A stretch of 50,063 nucleotides of DNA from Candidatus Eremiobacterota bacterium. Its GTDB lineage: Bacteria > Vulcanimicrobiota > CADAWZ01 > Ess09-12. Positions 32,278-40,475 of this stretch are shown here, one piece after another. The position numbers and the translations under genes are program-made. The stretch covers positions 303,012 to 353,074 of the forward strand of contig JAVHLM010000002.1 of the NCBI GenBank assembly GCA_031082125.1. The letters are read 5' to 3'. Within the stretch, counting starts at the first letter, position 1, and the number at the start of each line of letters is the position of its first letter. The notes beneath the pieces are model-generated. The model did no database searches. It had not been told where the DNA came from and saw nothing but the letters and a program-made list of their open reading frames with translations.

Positions 32278-35200
32278 CTATTCTGCCACGATGAGGCCGG
32301 CCTGCTGGATGGAAAAGTCGAACTCCATGGCGATGGTTCTGGGGCTGCCCAGGAGGCCGTTCAGGGTCATGAGGTTCCTGATATCTTCATTGCTCACCGT
32401 TTTCCCCGTGAGCCGGGCCTCTTCTTCGAGGAGCTCTATCGTCTTATCCAGGTCCTTTGCGGCCTCATCTTTCCGCTCGAGCTGTTCCAGGGAGAGGGCC
32501 CGGGCGATATAACCCGGAGTATAGTCGTGCTTGAGGCCGAGACAGCGGTTAAAGAATTTGATGGCGTTCCCGTGCTTCTCCTGACCGGCCAGGGCAAGGC
32601 CCTGGAGAAACCATGCCTTGTGGTACTTTGCATTTATCTCCGCGGCCTTTTCCCCCATGACAAAGGCTTCATCGTGGAATTTCAGGAAATACTGCGTGAT
32701 CCCCCTGTCGATCCAGGCATCTATGAGGGTATAATCGCAGGCGATGCTGGTATCAAAGGCGTTGAGGCTGTCCTCGAACTTGCCTTTTCTCGCGTACCAG
32801 AGGGCCATATTGTACCAGGTAAAGGCATTCTTGCTGTCCAGCGAGAGGGCGATCTTCAAGTCAGCAATGGCGTCTTCGAAACGGCCCACCTTGCAGAGGA
32901 TGATCCCCTTGTTGATGAAGGCCTCGGGAGTCTTGTAGGAGAGCTCTATGGCGCGCTCAAAGCAGGCGAGGGCTTCCTGGGGACGCCTGAGCCGGTCGAG
33001 GAGATATCCCTTGTTTATCCATCCGTTGACGTTCCGTGGCGAGACCTCATGAATGAGCTCGCAGCTTGCCAGGGCCTCTTCAGGCTCATTCTGCATGAAA
33101 TGGCAGAGTGCCTTCAGCGAGAGGGCCTCTTCCTGGAGGCTGTCCAAAGCAAGAAGCCTTGTAATGGTAGTGACGGCGTCCTTGTAAGACTCCAACCGGT
33201 AAAGGAGAAGGGCAAGGTTTTTCAGGGTGCTGACCCGTGCCCCCTCGATCTCAAGGGCTTTCTCGAAGCACCATTTCGCTTCGTTGAAGCGCCTCTGGAA
33301 GCACATGACCAGGCCCTTGGCCTCCCAGGCGTTGGCTGAATCGGGGTTGGATTCCAGGACCTTGTTGTAGTATTCGAGCGCCTCGTTTCCCTGGCCGCTC
33401 TTGTAAAGGCAGAATCCCTTCTTGATGAGGGGAAGCTCATAGTCCGGCCGGTTTTTGAGGGCAAGGTCATAGCATTTCACGGCTTTTTCAAGATCATTGA
33501 GATCTTCATGGGTGATCCCCTGGTAGAAGAATATCTGTGCTTCCTGGGGCCGGTATTTTGAGGCTGTCATGAAGCACTTGAGGGCCGCCTGCCTCTCTCC
33601 CATCCTCGCGAGGGCGTCGCCCTTCTGGATAAGGCAAAAGATGTCCTTCTGGTCCTTCTTGAGGGCAGAGTCAAAAATCTTGACGGCATCTTTCAGGCGC
33701 CCCAGCAGAGCCATGAGAATGCCCCTGTACTTGAGAATCTGTGTTGTTTCCTCAAGGCCGTCAAGCCCATTGAGAAGACTGTGGGCCTTGAGCTGGATCA
33801 GGCAGGCAAGGCCAATCTCCTCCATGAGGGCAAGCTCCCTGATTTTGAGGGTCATATCTTCCGGAGCGAGGGAAATGAGGTGCTGCACGCAGGCAAGGGC
33901 TTCAGAGCGGGTTCCCGGGAGTGCGCGGAGGATCTTGAAAAGCTTCTCCCAGGTCCCGGCAACGGTGGAGCTGTAAGTGAGGGCTTTCTTGTAACACATG
34001 GCGGCGGCAGGCAGGTTCTCATGCTTTGCCAGTATTTCCGCGGCCTGCTCCCATGCCCCGCTGTCATTTCCCCTTATTCTCAGGTACCGTGCAAAATTCC
34101 TGAGGGCGTTGTCATAGTCTTCCTTCTGAAGGGCTTCAACAGCCCTGGCTCTGAGGTCCTCCGGCACCTCGCTCTCTTTTTTCTTGAACATGCCCAGAAG
34201 GCCTTTTTTCTCCTCTTCCACCTGGATGGAGAATTCGGAGGCGGTGGCGAAGAGGTCGGCCACGGCCTTTCCAAGCTGTTCCCGTTCCCGTTCAACAGCT
34301 TTGTGAAGCATGACCACGTTCTGCCTGAAAGCGCTCCGGTAATAGGCGATGAGGCGGTCGCCGGGCCTTGCGAGGAAGGCGTCTTCCATGCATTTTCCCG
34401 CTTCATCGAAATAATAGAGCTCCTGGAGTATGATCCCTTTTTTGTAAAGGGCGCCGCCATGCCGGGGAGACCTGGCAAGAATGAGCTCGTAACACCGCAG
34501 GGCCTCTTCTTTTTCTCCGAGAATGAAGAGGTTGTCGCCCTTGGCCTCAAGAGCCTCGTCGTTGGCGGCATCGAGGGCAAGGAATTTGTCAAGCGTTGCC
34601 AGGGCGTCATGGAACTTTCCCAGCAGGAACTGTGAATCGGCCTTGCCCATGGGAGCCCTCATATCGTGGGGGTCCATTTCCATGACCTTGGAGAAGCTCT
34701 CTATGGCAGCCTCGTAATCTCTCAGCTGATAAGTGATGGATGCCTTGAGAAACCAGGCATCCTTTGAGAGAGGGTTCAGCTCCAGGGCTTTGATGGTGCA
34801 TTCCAGCGCCACATGGAACTCTTCGGCGGCGATATGGCAGAGACCTTTCTCGTACCAGGCGTCGCCAAGCCTGGGGTTGGACGCGAGGGCCCTGTTAAGG
34901 CACTCAAGCGCCTCCTGCTGCGAGCCTATAAGGTTGTAATAAGCCCCTTTCTTGGCCCACACCTCGGCATTTTCAGGGTCCACCTTGAGGGCGTTGTCAT
35001 AGCAGAAAAGGGCTTTCTCGTAATCCCTGAGGAGGAAGAGGGAGTTTCCCCTGCTTATCCATGTGGGCGCGAGCCGGTGGTCGATGAGAAGCGACTTGTC
35101 AAAGCACTGGATGGCCTCATTGTGCAGCGAGAGCGCCGCGAGGGATTCTCCTTTTTTGGCCCACAGCGCGGCGTTTTCCGGCATCTGCTCCAGGGCGCGG

Positions 35201-36672
35201 TCAAAGGGCTTGAGGGCATCATTGTGGCGGCCCAGGGCCGCCAGTGAGAGGGCCTTGTTCCCCCACTCCTCAGCGGTGAGCTCCGTAGCGGCCTGCTCTG
35301 CCTCCATCTCGGTCCCCGTCACTTCCCTGAAGATGAGCTGGAGGGCCTGCTCCACCTCCCTGAAGCTTCCGTAGCGCATGGCGGGGTTTTTCTGCAGGCA
35401 TCGCATCACGACAATCTCGAGATCTGCGGGCACGTCGGGGCTGATATCACCGGGCGGAGGGGCGATATAGGTGGCATGGTTTTTCATGTATTCCATCATG
35501 TCGTTGCCCGGTATGGGCTTCTGGCCGGTGAGCATCTCGTAGAGCATGATCCCGAAGGAATAGATGTCGGCCCTCGTGTCTATTTTTCCCCCGGCCTTGA
35601 AGCTTTCCGGCGCCATGTAAGCGAAGGTTCCCTGGGTCTCTTCATCGTCCGCGGCTTTGGAAGCGGCTTTCCCTTCCCCCTCTTCAGGATCCAGTATTTT
35701 TCCCAGGCCGAAATCGGTGATCTTGAGGGTGAGATCCCTGTCAATGAGGCAGTTGGCGGGCTTGATGTCCCTGTGCACTATGCCCATTTTCTCGTGGGCA
35801 TAAGCCATGCCTGCGCAGAACTGTATGGCGAAGCTGAGGGCTGCCTCTACCTCAAGGGCTCCCTCCTGCAGGTAGCCTTCCAGGTCGCCCCCATCGATAT
35901 ATTCAAGGAAAAGGGCCGGGCATCCCTGGATGGTCTTTACGAAGTAAGCCCGCACGATGTTTTCATGCTTTTCCAGCTCAATCCATATCTGGGCCTCATG
36001 AAAAAACATCTCGTTTACCTTCTTGTCCCAGAGAAACTGTTCCTGGAACATCTTGACGGCATAAGGCTGCGAGGATTCCACGTCCTTCACGATGTAGACG
36101 ACGCCCATGCCGCCCTTGAAGAGCTTGAGCACCTCGTATCGCTCTTCTATGAACTCTCCGGGCGTCCAGACCTTGAGCTTGACGGTGTCTTCCTTTTCCT
36201 CCTCCTTGAATGACTCCTCTTCCTTTTCGTGGCCCTCTACAGTTTCGCGGTATTCAAGGATTTCCCAGATGTTTTTCACCTTGGGCACGAAGGAGAAGCC
36301 TCCCTTGAGGAAGTCTCTCACCGAGATATCTTTGTAGCACGCGGCGCAATTCCTGGTAAAGAGCTCCACAAGGGCCCTGAAAGGATCGTCGGTGCTCTTG
36401 ATATCGCTCGGGGGCTTTCCGGAGAAGAACTCTCTGTAGTTGAAGTGCCGTGCCGGGATAAGATGGACTGCCTGTTCGGCCTGCACGGTAAAGATAAGGA
36501 AGGGCTGATCGGTCTTCTCATCCTTTTTCTGGAGGTTGAGCATATAAAGGCTTGTTATCTTGTCCCAGGGCACCGAGAGAGAGCCATAATCATGGCGTCC
36601 CATGAATTCCTTCTCACCATAGGTGCCCGTTGAGAAACGCCTTATGTCTTTTATATCGCGCTGTAATGTCAT
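32278..36672 (-). CDS. Giant Ser/Thr protein kinase with long TPR array
   Basis: 1464 residues. Residues 1-165 are a unique domain ending in an acidic coil. The kinase spans about 179-450: glycine loop KGGMGVVY (187-193), Lys207 in YAVKMF, HRDIKPAN with catalytic Asp302, DFG (320-322), and MAPES at 353-357 in the activation loop. From about 465 to 1420 there are more than 20 TPRs with the usual W..KG..L..L....A...F..AL spacing; a stretch around 855-885 is a linker with a coiled coil. No membrane helix, so it is cytoplasmic. All catalytic residues are present, so it should phosphorylate protein partners held by the TPR superhelix. It precedes the queuosine-salvage gene and is divergent from a GAF protein. 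Confidence 0.93.
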   Translation of the reverse strand: MTLQRDIKDIRRFSTGTYGEKEFMGRHDYGSLSVPWDKITSLYMLNLQKKDEKTDQPFLIFTVQAEQAVHLIPARHFNYREFFSGKPPSDIKSTDDPFRALVELFTRNCAACYKDISVRDFLKGGFSFVPKVKNIWEILEYRETVEGHEKEEESFKEEEKEDTVKLKVWTPGEFIEERYEVLKLFKGGMGVVYIVKDVESSQPYAVKMFQEQFLWDKKVNEMFFHEAQIWIELEKHENIVRAYFVKTIQGCPALFLEYIDGGDLEGYLQEGALEVEAALSFAIQFCAGMAYAHEKMGIVHRDIKPANCLIDRDLTLKITDFGLGKILDPEEGEGKAASKAADDEETQGTFAYMAPESFKAGGKIDTRADIYSFGIMLYEMLTGQKPIPGNDMMEYMKNHATYIAPPPGDISPDVPADLEIVVMRCLQKNPAMRYGSFREVEQALQLIFREVTGTEMEAEQAATELTAEEWGNKALSLAALGRHNDALKPFDRALEQMPENAALWAKKGESLAALSLHNEAIQCFDKSLLIDHRLAPTWISRGNSLFLLRDYEKALFCYDNALKVDPENAEVWAKKGAYYNLIGSQQEALECLNRALASNPRLGDAWYEKGLCHIAAEEFHVALECTIKALELNPLSKDAWFLKASITYQLRDYEAAIESFSKVMEMDPHDMRAPMGKADSQFLLGKFHDALATLDKFLALDAANDEALEAKGDNLFILGEKEEALRCYELILARSPRHGGALYKKGIILQELYYFDEAGKCMEDAFLARPGDRLIAYYRSAFRQNVVMLHKAVEREREQLGKAVADLFATASEFSIQVEEEKKGLLGMFKKKESEVPEDLRARAVEALQKEDYDNALRNFARYLRIRGNDSGAWEQAAEILAKHENLPAAAMCYKKALTYSSTVAGTWEKLFKILRALPGTRSEALACVQHLISLAPEDMTLKIRELALMEEIGLACLIQLKAHSLLNGLDGLEETTQILKYRGILMALLGRLKDAVKIFDSALKKDQKDIFCLIQKGDALARMGERQAALKCFMTASKYRPQEAQIFFYQGITHEDLNDLEKAVKCYDLALKNRPDYELPLIKKGFCLYKSGQGNEALEYYNKVLESNPDSANAWEAKGLVMCFQRRFNEAKWCFEKALEIEGARVSTLKNLALLLYRLESYKDAVTTITRLLALDSLQEEALSLKALCHFMQNEPEEALASCELIHEVSPRNVNGWINKGYLLDRLRRPQEALACFERAIELSYKTPEAFINKGIILCKVGRFEDAIADLKIALSLDSKNAFTWYNMALWYARKGKFEDSLNAFDTSIACDYTLIDAWIDRGITQYFLKFHDEAFVMGEKAAEINAKYHKAWFLQGLALAGQEKHGNAIKFFNRCLGLKHDYTPGYIARALSLEQLERKDEAAKDLDKTIELLEEEARLTGKTVSNEDIRNLMTLNGLLGSPRTIAMEFDFSIQQAGLIVAE

Positions 36673-36913
36673 AAGCCTTCCGGTGAATCATGCTTTGAGA
36701 ATACAGGCATTGTGCCGGGATTGTCTCTCTTCTCCCCGCTTCATTGTCAATAATATTTTCTTGCTGTGAAGGCAGAAATCCTCTCATGCTCTGCAGTGCT
36801 CTCAGTAGAGGGAAGGCTATGAAAAATTCTTGGTGAAAAGAAGGGTTTCTCTTGTTGAAAGTGAATAACACACTCTAACTATAGAGAGAATGACGCTGAA
36901 AGAGGAGGATTGA

Positions 36914-37438
36914 ATGGACGAAGAAAATCTTGATATATCGCGCATTAACCAGCTTATGGATCAGAGCACGCAGACTCTTGAGAGCCCTGATGAGATTCTT
37001 GAGGACTGTCTCAAGAACATTGTCGAGGCCATTGATGCGGAGCGGGGCTTTATCATGCTCTATGATTCAAATTTTGACGAGCTCAATGTCTTTGCCGCCT
37101 GCAACATAGACCCCGACACGCTCTTCACCACCGCTGAAGTGAGCCAGACCGTGATAAACAACGTGTACGAGGAAGAAAAGTCGGTAATGAGCTCCAATGC
37201 CCTTGATGACCCGAGGTTTTCCGAGAAGTCGAGCGTCGTGATCTCAGGCCTTCGTTCCATTGCCTGTGTTCCCATTCTCATAGAGAGCGGGCTTGTAGGC
37301 CTTATTTATGTGGACAACCGCCTGAGGATAGGCGCTTACGAGCAGAAGCACCTCCAGTTTCTGGAGACCTGCACCAGGAAGCTTGCCGAGGTGATCCTGA
37401 AAGTGTTCCCCGAAACGCAGGCCAAGCCGAGAAAATAG
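36914..37438 (+). CDS. Standalone GAF-domain protein
   Basis: 174 residues. After a 25-residue helix the GAF fold spans about 28-168: ILEDCLKNIVEAIDAERGFIML, NVFAACNID, SVMSSNALDDPRFSE, GLRSIACVPILIESGLVGLIYVD. The SIACVPI segment and ALDDPRF loop are typical of GAF domains attached to FHA, kinase or sigma-54 regulators. No output domain is present, so it likely acts through a partner. It is divergent from the giant kinase gene (241 bp between starts), which may be that partner. AGGAGG lies about 5 nt before ATG; a terminator follows. Confidence 0.9.
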   Translation: MDEENLDISRINQLMDQSTQTLESPDEILEDCLKNIVEAIDAERGFIMLYDSNFDELNVFAACNIDPDTLFTTAEVSQTVINNVYEEEKSVMSSNALDDPRFSEKSSVVISGLRSIACVPILIESGLVGLIYVDNRLRIGAYEQKHLQFLETCTRKLAEVILKVFPETQAKPRK

Positions 37439-37461
37439 CGGCAGTACCCATGTCCCTTCTT

Positions 37462-37491
37462 AAAGAAGCTCCACAGGGTGCTTCTTTTTTT
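37462..37491 (+). terminator. Rho-independent terminator after the GAF gene
   Basis: AAAGAAGC (37462-37469), a 10-nt loop and GCTTCTTT (37480-37487), continuing into a run of T to 37491. It starts 23 bp after the stop. Confidence 0.88.
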
Positions 37492-37528
37492 CGGGGAGGG
37501 GGCCGGGCAGCAATGGAGGGATAATGCC

Positions 37529-38248
37529 ATGAAAGACAGGATTGTGCTTGTCACGGGAGCGAGCTCAGGAATCGGCCTTGCAGCGGCGAAGCGCTTTGCC
37601 CTTGCCGGGGCATCCCTTGTGCTTGTTGCCCGCGGGGAGGAGAGGCTCCAGCGCCTTCGGGGCACCCTCGAGAGCGGCGGGGTCAAGGTTCTTTCCTACT
37701 GCGCCGACGTGGGGAAGGAGGAGGAAGTGCGCCACGTGGTGAGCGACGTGGCAGACCGGTGGGGTGCTCCTGACGTGCTTGTGAACAATGCCGGTGTCGG
37801 ATACCGCGGTGCTGCAGAAGATCTCCCGCCGGCGCGCTTTGACGAGATGCTGGCCACCAACGTGAGGGGGCCCTTCCTCTTTACCAGGCATATCCTTCCC
37901 CTTATGAAAAAGCGCGGTGCCGGCCATATCGTCTATGTTTCATCAGGCGCCGGGAAGAACGGCATCGCGGGCCTTTCAGGCTACTGCGCCTCCAAATTCG
38001 CCCTCATGGGCTTCGCCGAGTCGGTGGCCCTGGAAGCCAAGCCTTTTGACGTGAAGATCTCTGTGGTGGTGCCAGGCTCCACCAATACGGACTTTCACAG
38101 GACAATGGGTTCGGAGCCCTCTCCGGAGGCGAGGAGCTCGATGATTCAGCCGGAAGATATTGCGGAAACCATATATCATGTCGTCACTACGGCAAAGACT
38201 TTCTGGATTTACGAGGTGACCACAAGGGCTCCTCTCATGGGACGGTAA
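37529..38248 (+). CDS. Short-chain dehydrogenase/reductase
   Basis: 239 residues from ATG 37529 with GGAGGG 8 nt upstream. A classical SDR: cofactor motif TGASSGIG (9-16), NNAG (86-89), Asn111, Ser139, Tyr152 and Lys156 (YCASK). The residue after the second strand is Arg35 in VARGEE, which favours NADP over NAD. The substrate cannot be read from sequence; members of this shape include 3-ketoacyl reductases. It lies 35 bp upstream of an exported S9 peptidase in the same direction. Confidence 0.93.
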   Translation: MKDRIVLVTGASSGIGLAAAKRFALAGASLVLVARGEERLQRLRGTLESGGVKVLSYCADVGKEEEVRHVVSDVADRWGAPDVLVNNAGVGYRGAAEDLPPARFDEMLATNVRGPFLFTRHILPLMKKRGAGHIVYVSSGAGKNGIAGLSGYCASKFALMGFAESVALEAKPFDVKISVVVPGSTNTDFHRTMGSEPSPEARSSMIQPEDIAETIYHVVTTAKTFWIYEVTTRAPLMGR

Positions 38249-38283
38249 ACAGCGTCCCCCATTGAGCCCCCAAGGAGGATGAT

Positions 38284-40314
38284 ATGAGGAGAGTTCTGGG
38301 AATATTGCTGTTTCTCCTGATGACGGGATTTTCCTGGGCAGGCGAGGGAAAGGTGCTCACTTTTGAGACGCTCATGCAGTTCAGGAGAATAAGCGCCCCC
38401 ATAGTATCGCCTGACGGGAGCCGCCTGGTCTTCGTGGTCTCACGGGCGGACCTGGAAGCCAATCTTTTCAACAGCGACCTGTGGATTGCCGGGGCTGCCG
38501 GCGGGATGGTGAGGCAGTTTACCCAGGGCTCCGGGAAGGATGGATCACCCGCATGGTCTCCCGACGGGAAGAGAATCGTCTTCGTTTCCGACAGGGGAGG
38601 GAAGGATCAGCTCTATCTTATTGACATCGGCGGCGGCGAGGCCTGGCAGCTCACGAAGCTCAGCACCGGCGCGGCAGACCCTCTATGGTCACCTGACGGC
38701 AAATATATCCTCTTCACGTCCACGGTCTATCCCGAATGCGCCGGTGACGAGGGACAGAAAAAGAAGCTGGAGGAGGAGAAAGCCTCACGCGTCAAGGCAA
38801 AGGTTTATGAGAGCCTTCTCTACCGCCACTGGGATCATTTCCGCAATGGAAAAAGAAGCCATCTCTTCATCGTGTCCGCCGCCGGGGGGACGGAGCGCGA
38901 TCTTACCGCCGGCGCTGACTCTGATGTGCCGCCTCTTGCCCTTGGCGGCAGGCGTGATTTCTGCTTCTCTCCCGACTCAAGGGAGATATGCTACACGGCG
39001 AATACCGACAAGATGCTTACCCTCAGCACCAACAATGATCTCTTCGTGATCCCTGCAGCAGGAGGCAAGGCCAAAAGGATTACCGCCAACGCAGCCAACG
39101 ACAACCAGCCCCTCTATTCACCTGATGGTGCCTTTATCGCTTACAGGGCGCAGATGAAGGCGGGCTACGAATCGGACCGTTACCGCCTCATGCTTTATGA
39201 AAGGGGCACAGGGACAGTGCGGAACCTCACGGAGCCCTTGGACCGCTCCGTCGATGAGGTCATCTGGGCTCCGGACAGCAGGGGCCTTTACTTCACCGCC
39301 ATGGATGAGGGATACTCTTCACTGTACAGGGTTTCCACGAAAGGAAACGATGCGCAGAAGCTTCTGGGAGGCTCTTACAATCACTCTTTTTCCCTCTCAC
39401 CGGACGGGAAGCGTTTTTACTTTCTCAGGGAAAGCTCGGCGCGGCCTGCAGAGATATTCACGGCTCCATCACGCGGTGGCGAGGCAAGGGAACTCACCTT
39501 TCTCAACCAGGGTCTTGTCTCCAGGCTCGCCATGAGAGCGGCCGAAGAATTTTCCTATCCTGGCGCAGGAGGCGCCAGGGTCCACGGCTTTCTTATCAAG
39601 CCGCCCGGTTTTGACGCCGGGAAGAAATACCCCCTGGTGCTCCTGATCCACGGGGGCCCCCAGCAGATGTGGGGCGATACCTTCGGGGCAAGCTGGAACC
39701 CCCAGGTCTTTGCAGCGTGCGGCTTTGTCGTGGCCAAGATCAACCCGAGAGGGAGCGAGGGCTACGGGCAGCAGTTCTGCGACGAGATCAACAGGGACTG
39801 GGGCGGGAAGCCCTATGAAGATCTTATGTCGGGCGTGGACTTTCTCGTATCCCGCTATCCCTTCATAGACCAGAGCCGCCTGGGCGCTGCAGGAGCATCT
39901 TACGGCGGCTATATGGTGAACTGGATCGCCGGGCACACCACCCGCTTCAAGTGCCTCATATCCATAGCCGGGTGCTATAACCTTACGGGCAAATACGGCG
40001 CCACCGATGAGCTCTGGTTTCCCGAGTGGGAGTTCGGAGGGCCTCCCTGGAGTTCAGACGGCCAGTACGAGAAATGGTCCCCCAGTTCTTTTGCCGCGTC
40101 GATAAAGACGCCCACGCTTGTGATCCATGGGCAGCAGGACTTTCGGGTGCCCGTCACCGAGGGCATGGCCATGTTCACCACGCTCCAGAGGCAGGGGATC
40201 CCTTCGCAGTTTCTCTATTTCCCCGACGAGGGACACTGGATTTCAAAGCCCCTGAACCTTGAGCTCTACCTCGCCACGATAAGGAAGTGGCTCGAGCACT
40301 GGCTCGGGAAATAG
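38284..40314 (+). CDS. Exported S9-family serine peptidase (acylaminoacyl / dipeptidyl peptidase type)
   Basis: 676 residues. A signal peptide (1-20, MRRVLGILLFLLMTGFSWA) directs export. A seven-bladed propeller with repeated SPDG(K/S) motifs (about 35-400) covers the active site. The alpha/beta-hydrolase domain (about 430-676) has the nucleophile in GASYGG (Ser539), Asp619 in GQQDFRVP and His651 in DEGHWI, with an oxyanion HGGP motif. It removes dipeptides or acylated residues from short peptides. AAGGAGG precedes ATG. With the two clostripain-like proteases nearby it could form part of an extracytoplasmic peptide-degrading set. Confidence 0.95.
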   Translation: MRRVLGILLFLLMTGFSWAGEGKVLTFETLMQFRRISAPIVSPDGSRLVFVVSRADLEANLFNSDLWIAGAAGGMVRQFTQGSGKDGSPAWSPDGKRIVFVSDRGGKDQLYLIDIGGGEAWQLTKLSTGAADPLWSPDGKYILFTSTVYPECAGDEGQKKKLEEEKASRVKAKVYESLLYRHWDHFRNGKRSHLFIVSAAGGTERDLTAGADSDVPPLALGGRRDFCFSPDSREICYTANTDKMLTLSTNNDLFVIPAAGGKAKRITANAANDNQPLYSPDGAFIAYRAQMKAGYESDRYRLMLYERGTGTVRNLTEPLDRSVDEVIWAPDSRGLYFTAMDEGYSSLYRVSTKGNDAQKLLGGSYNHSFSLSPDGKRFYFLRESSARPAEIFTAPSRGGEARELTFLNQGLVSRLAMRAAEEFSYPGAGGARVHGFLIKPPGFDAGKKYPLVLLIHGGPQQMWGDTFGASWNPQVFAACGFVVAKINPRGSEGYGQQFCDEINRDWGGKPYEDLMSGVDFLVSRYPFIDQSRLGAAGASYGGYMVNWIAGHTTRFKCLISIAGCYNLTGKYGATDELWFPEWEFGGPPWSSDGQYEKWSPSSFAASIKTPTLVIHGQQDFRVPVTEGMAMFTTLQRQGIPSQFLYFPDEGHWISKPLNLELYLATIRKWLEHWLGK

Positions 40315-40475
40315 CCGCGCCTTCCTGAAGGAACCCTCCCTTTTCTGTTGAATATAAGCATGTTTTTTTATCGTTTCATTTACCCGCGGGGGGTGGTGCT
40401 TTTCACCAGGTAATGCCGCGAGACTTTTCCCCGGGCTCTGCCCCGGGTGACGTAAAACTTTAAGGGAGGTATGGA

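Noticed and set aside
31211-32512. 433-codon plus-strand ORF
   Set aside because: Antisense to the clearly recognisable queuosine-salvage gene and the end of the kinase gene; a by-product of high GC.
36673-36913. Promoter for the kinase from a TTGACA in the divergent region
   Set aside because: The -35 is perfect, but no acceptable -10 lies 16-18 nt downstream on that strand.
40420-40450. CCCGGG-rich palindrome before the first C11 protease as a regulatory site
   Set aside because: Short and GC-driven; no T-tract or second site to support it.
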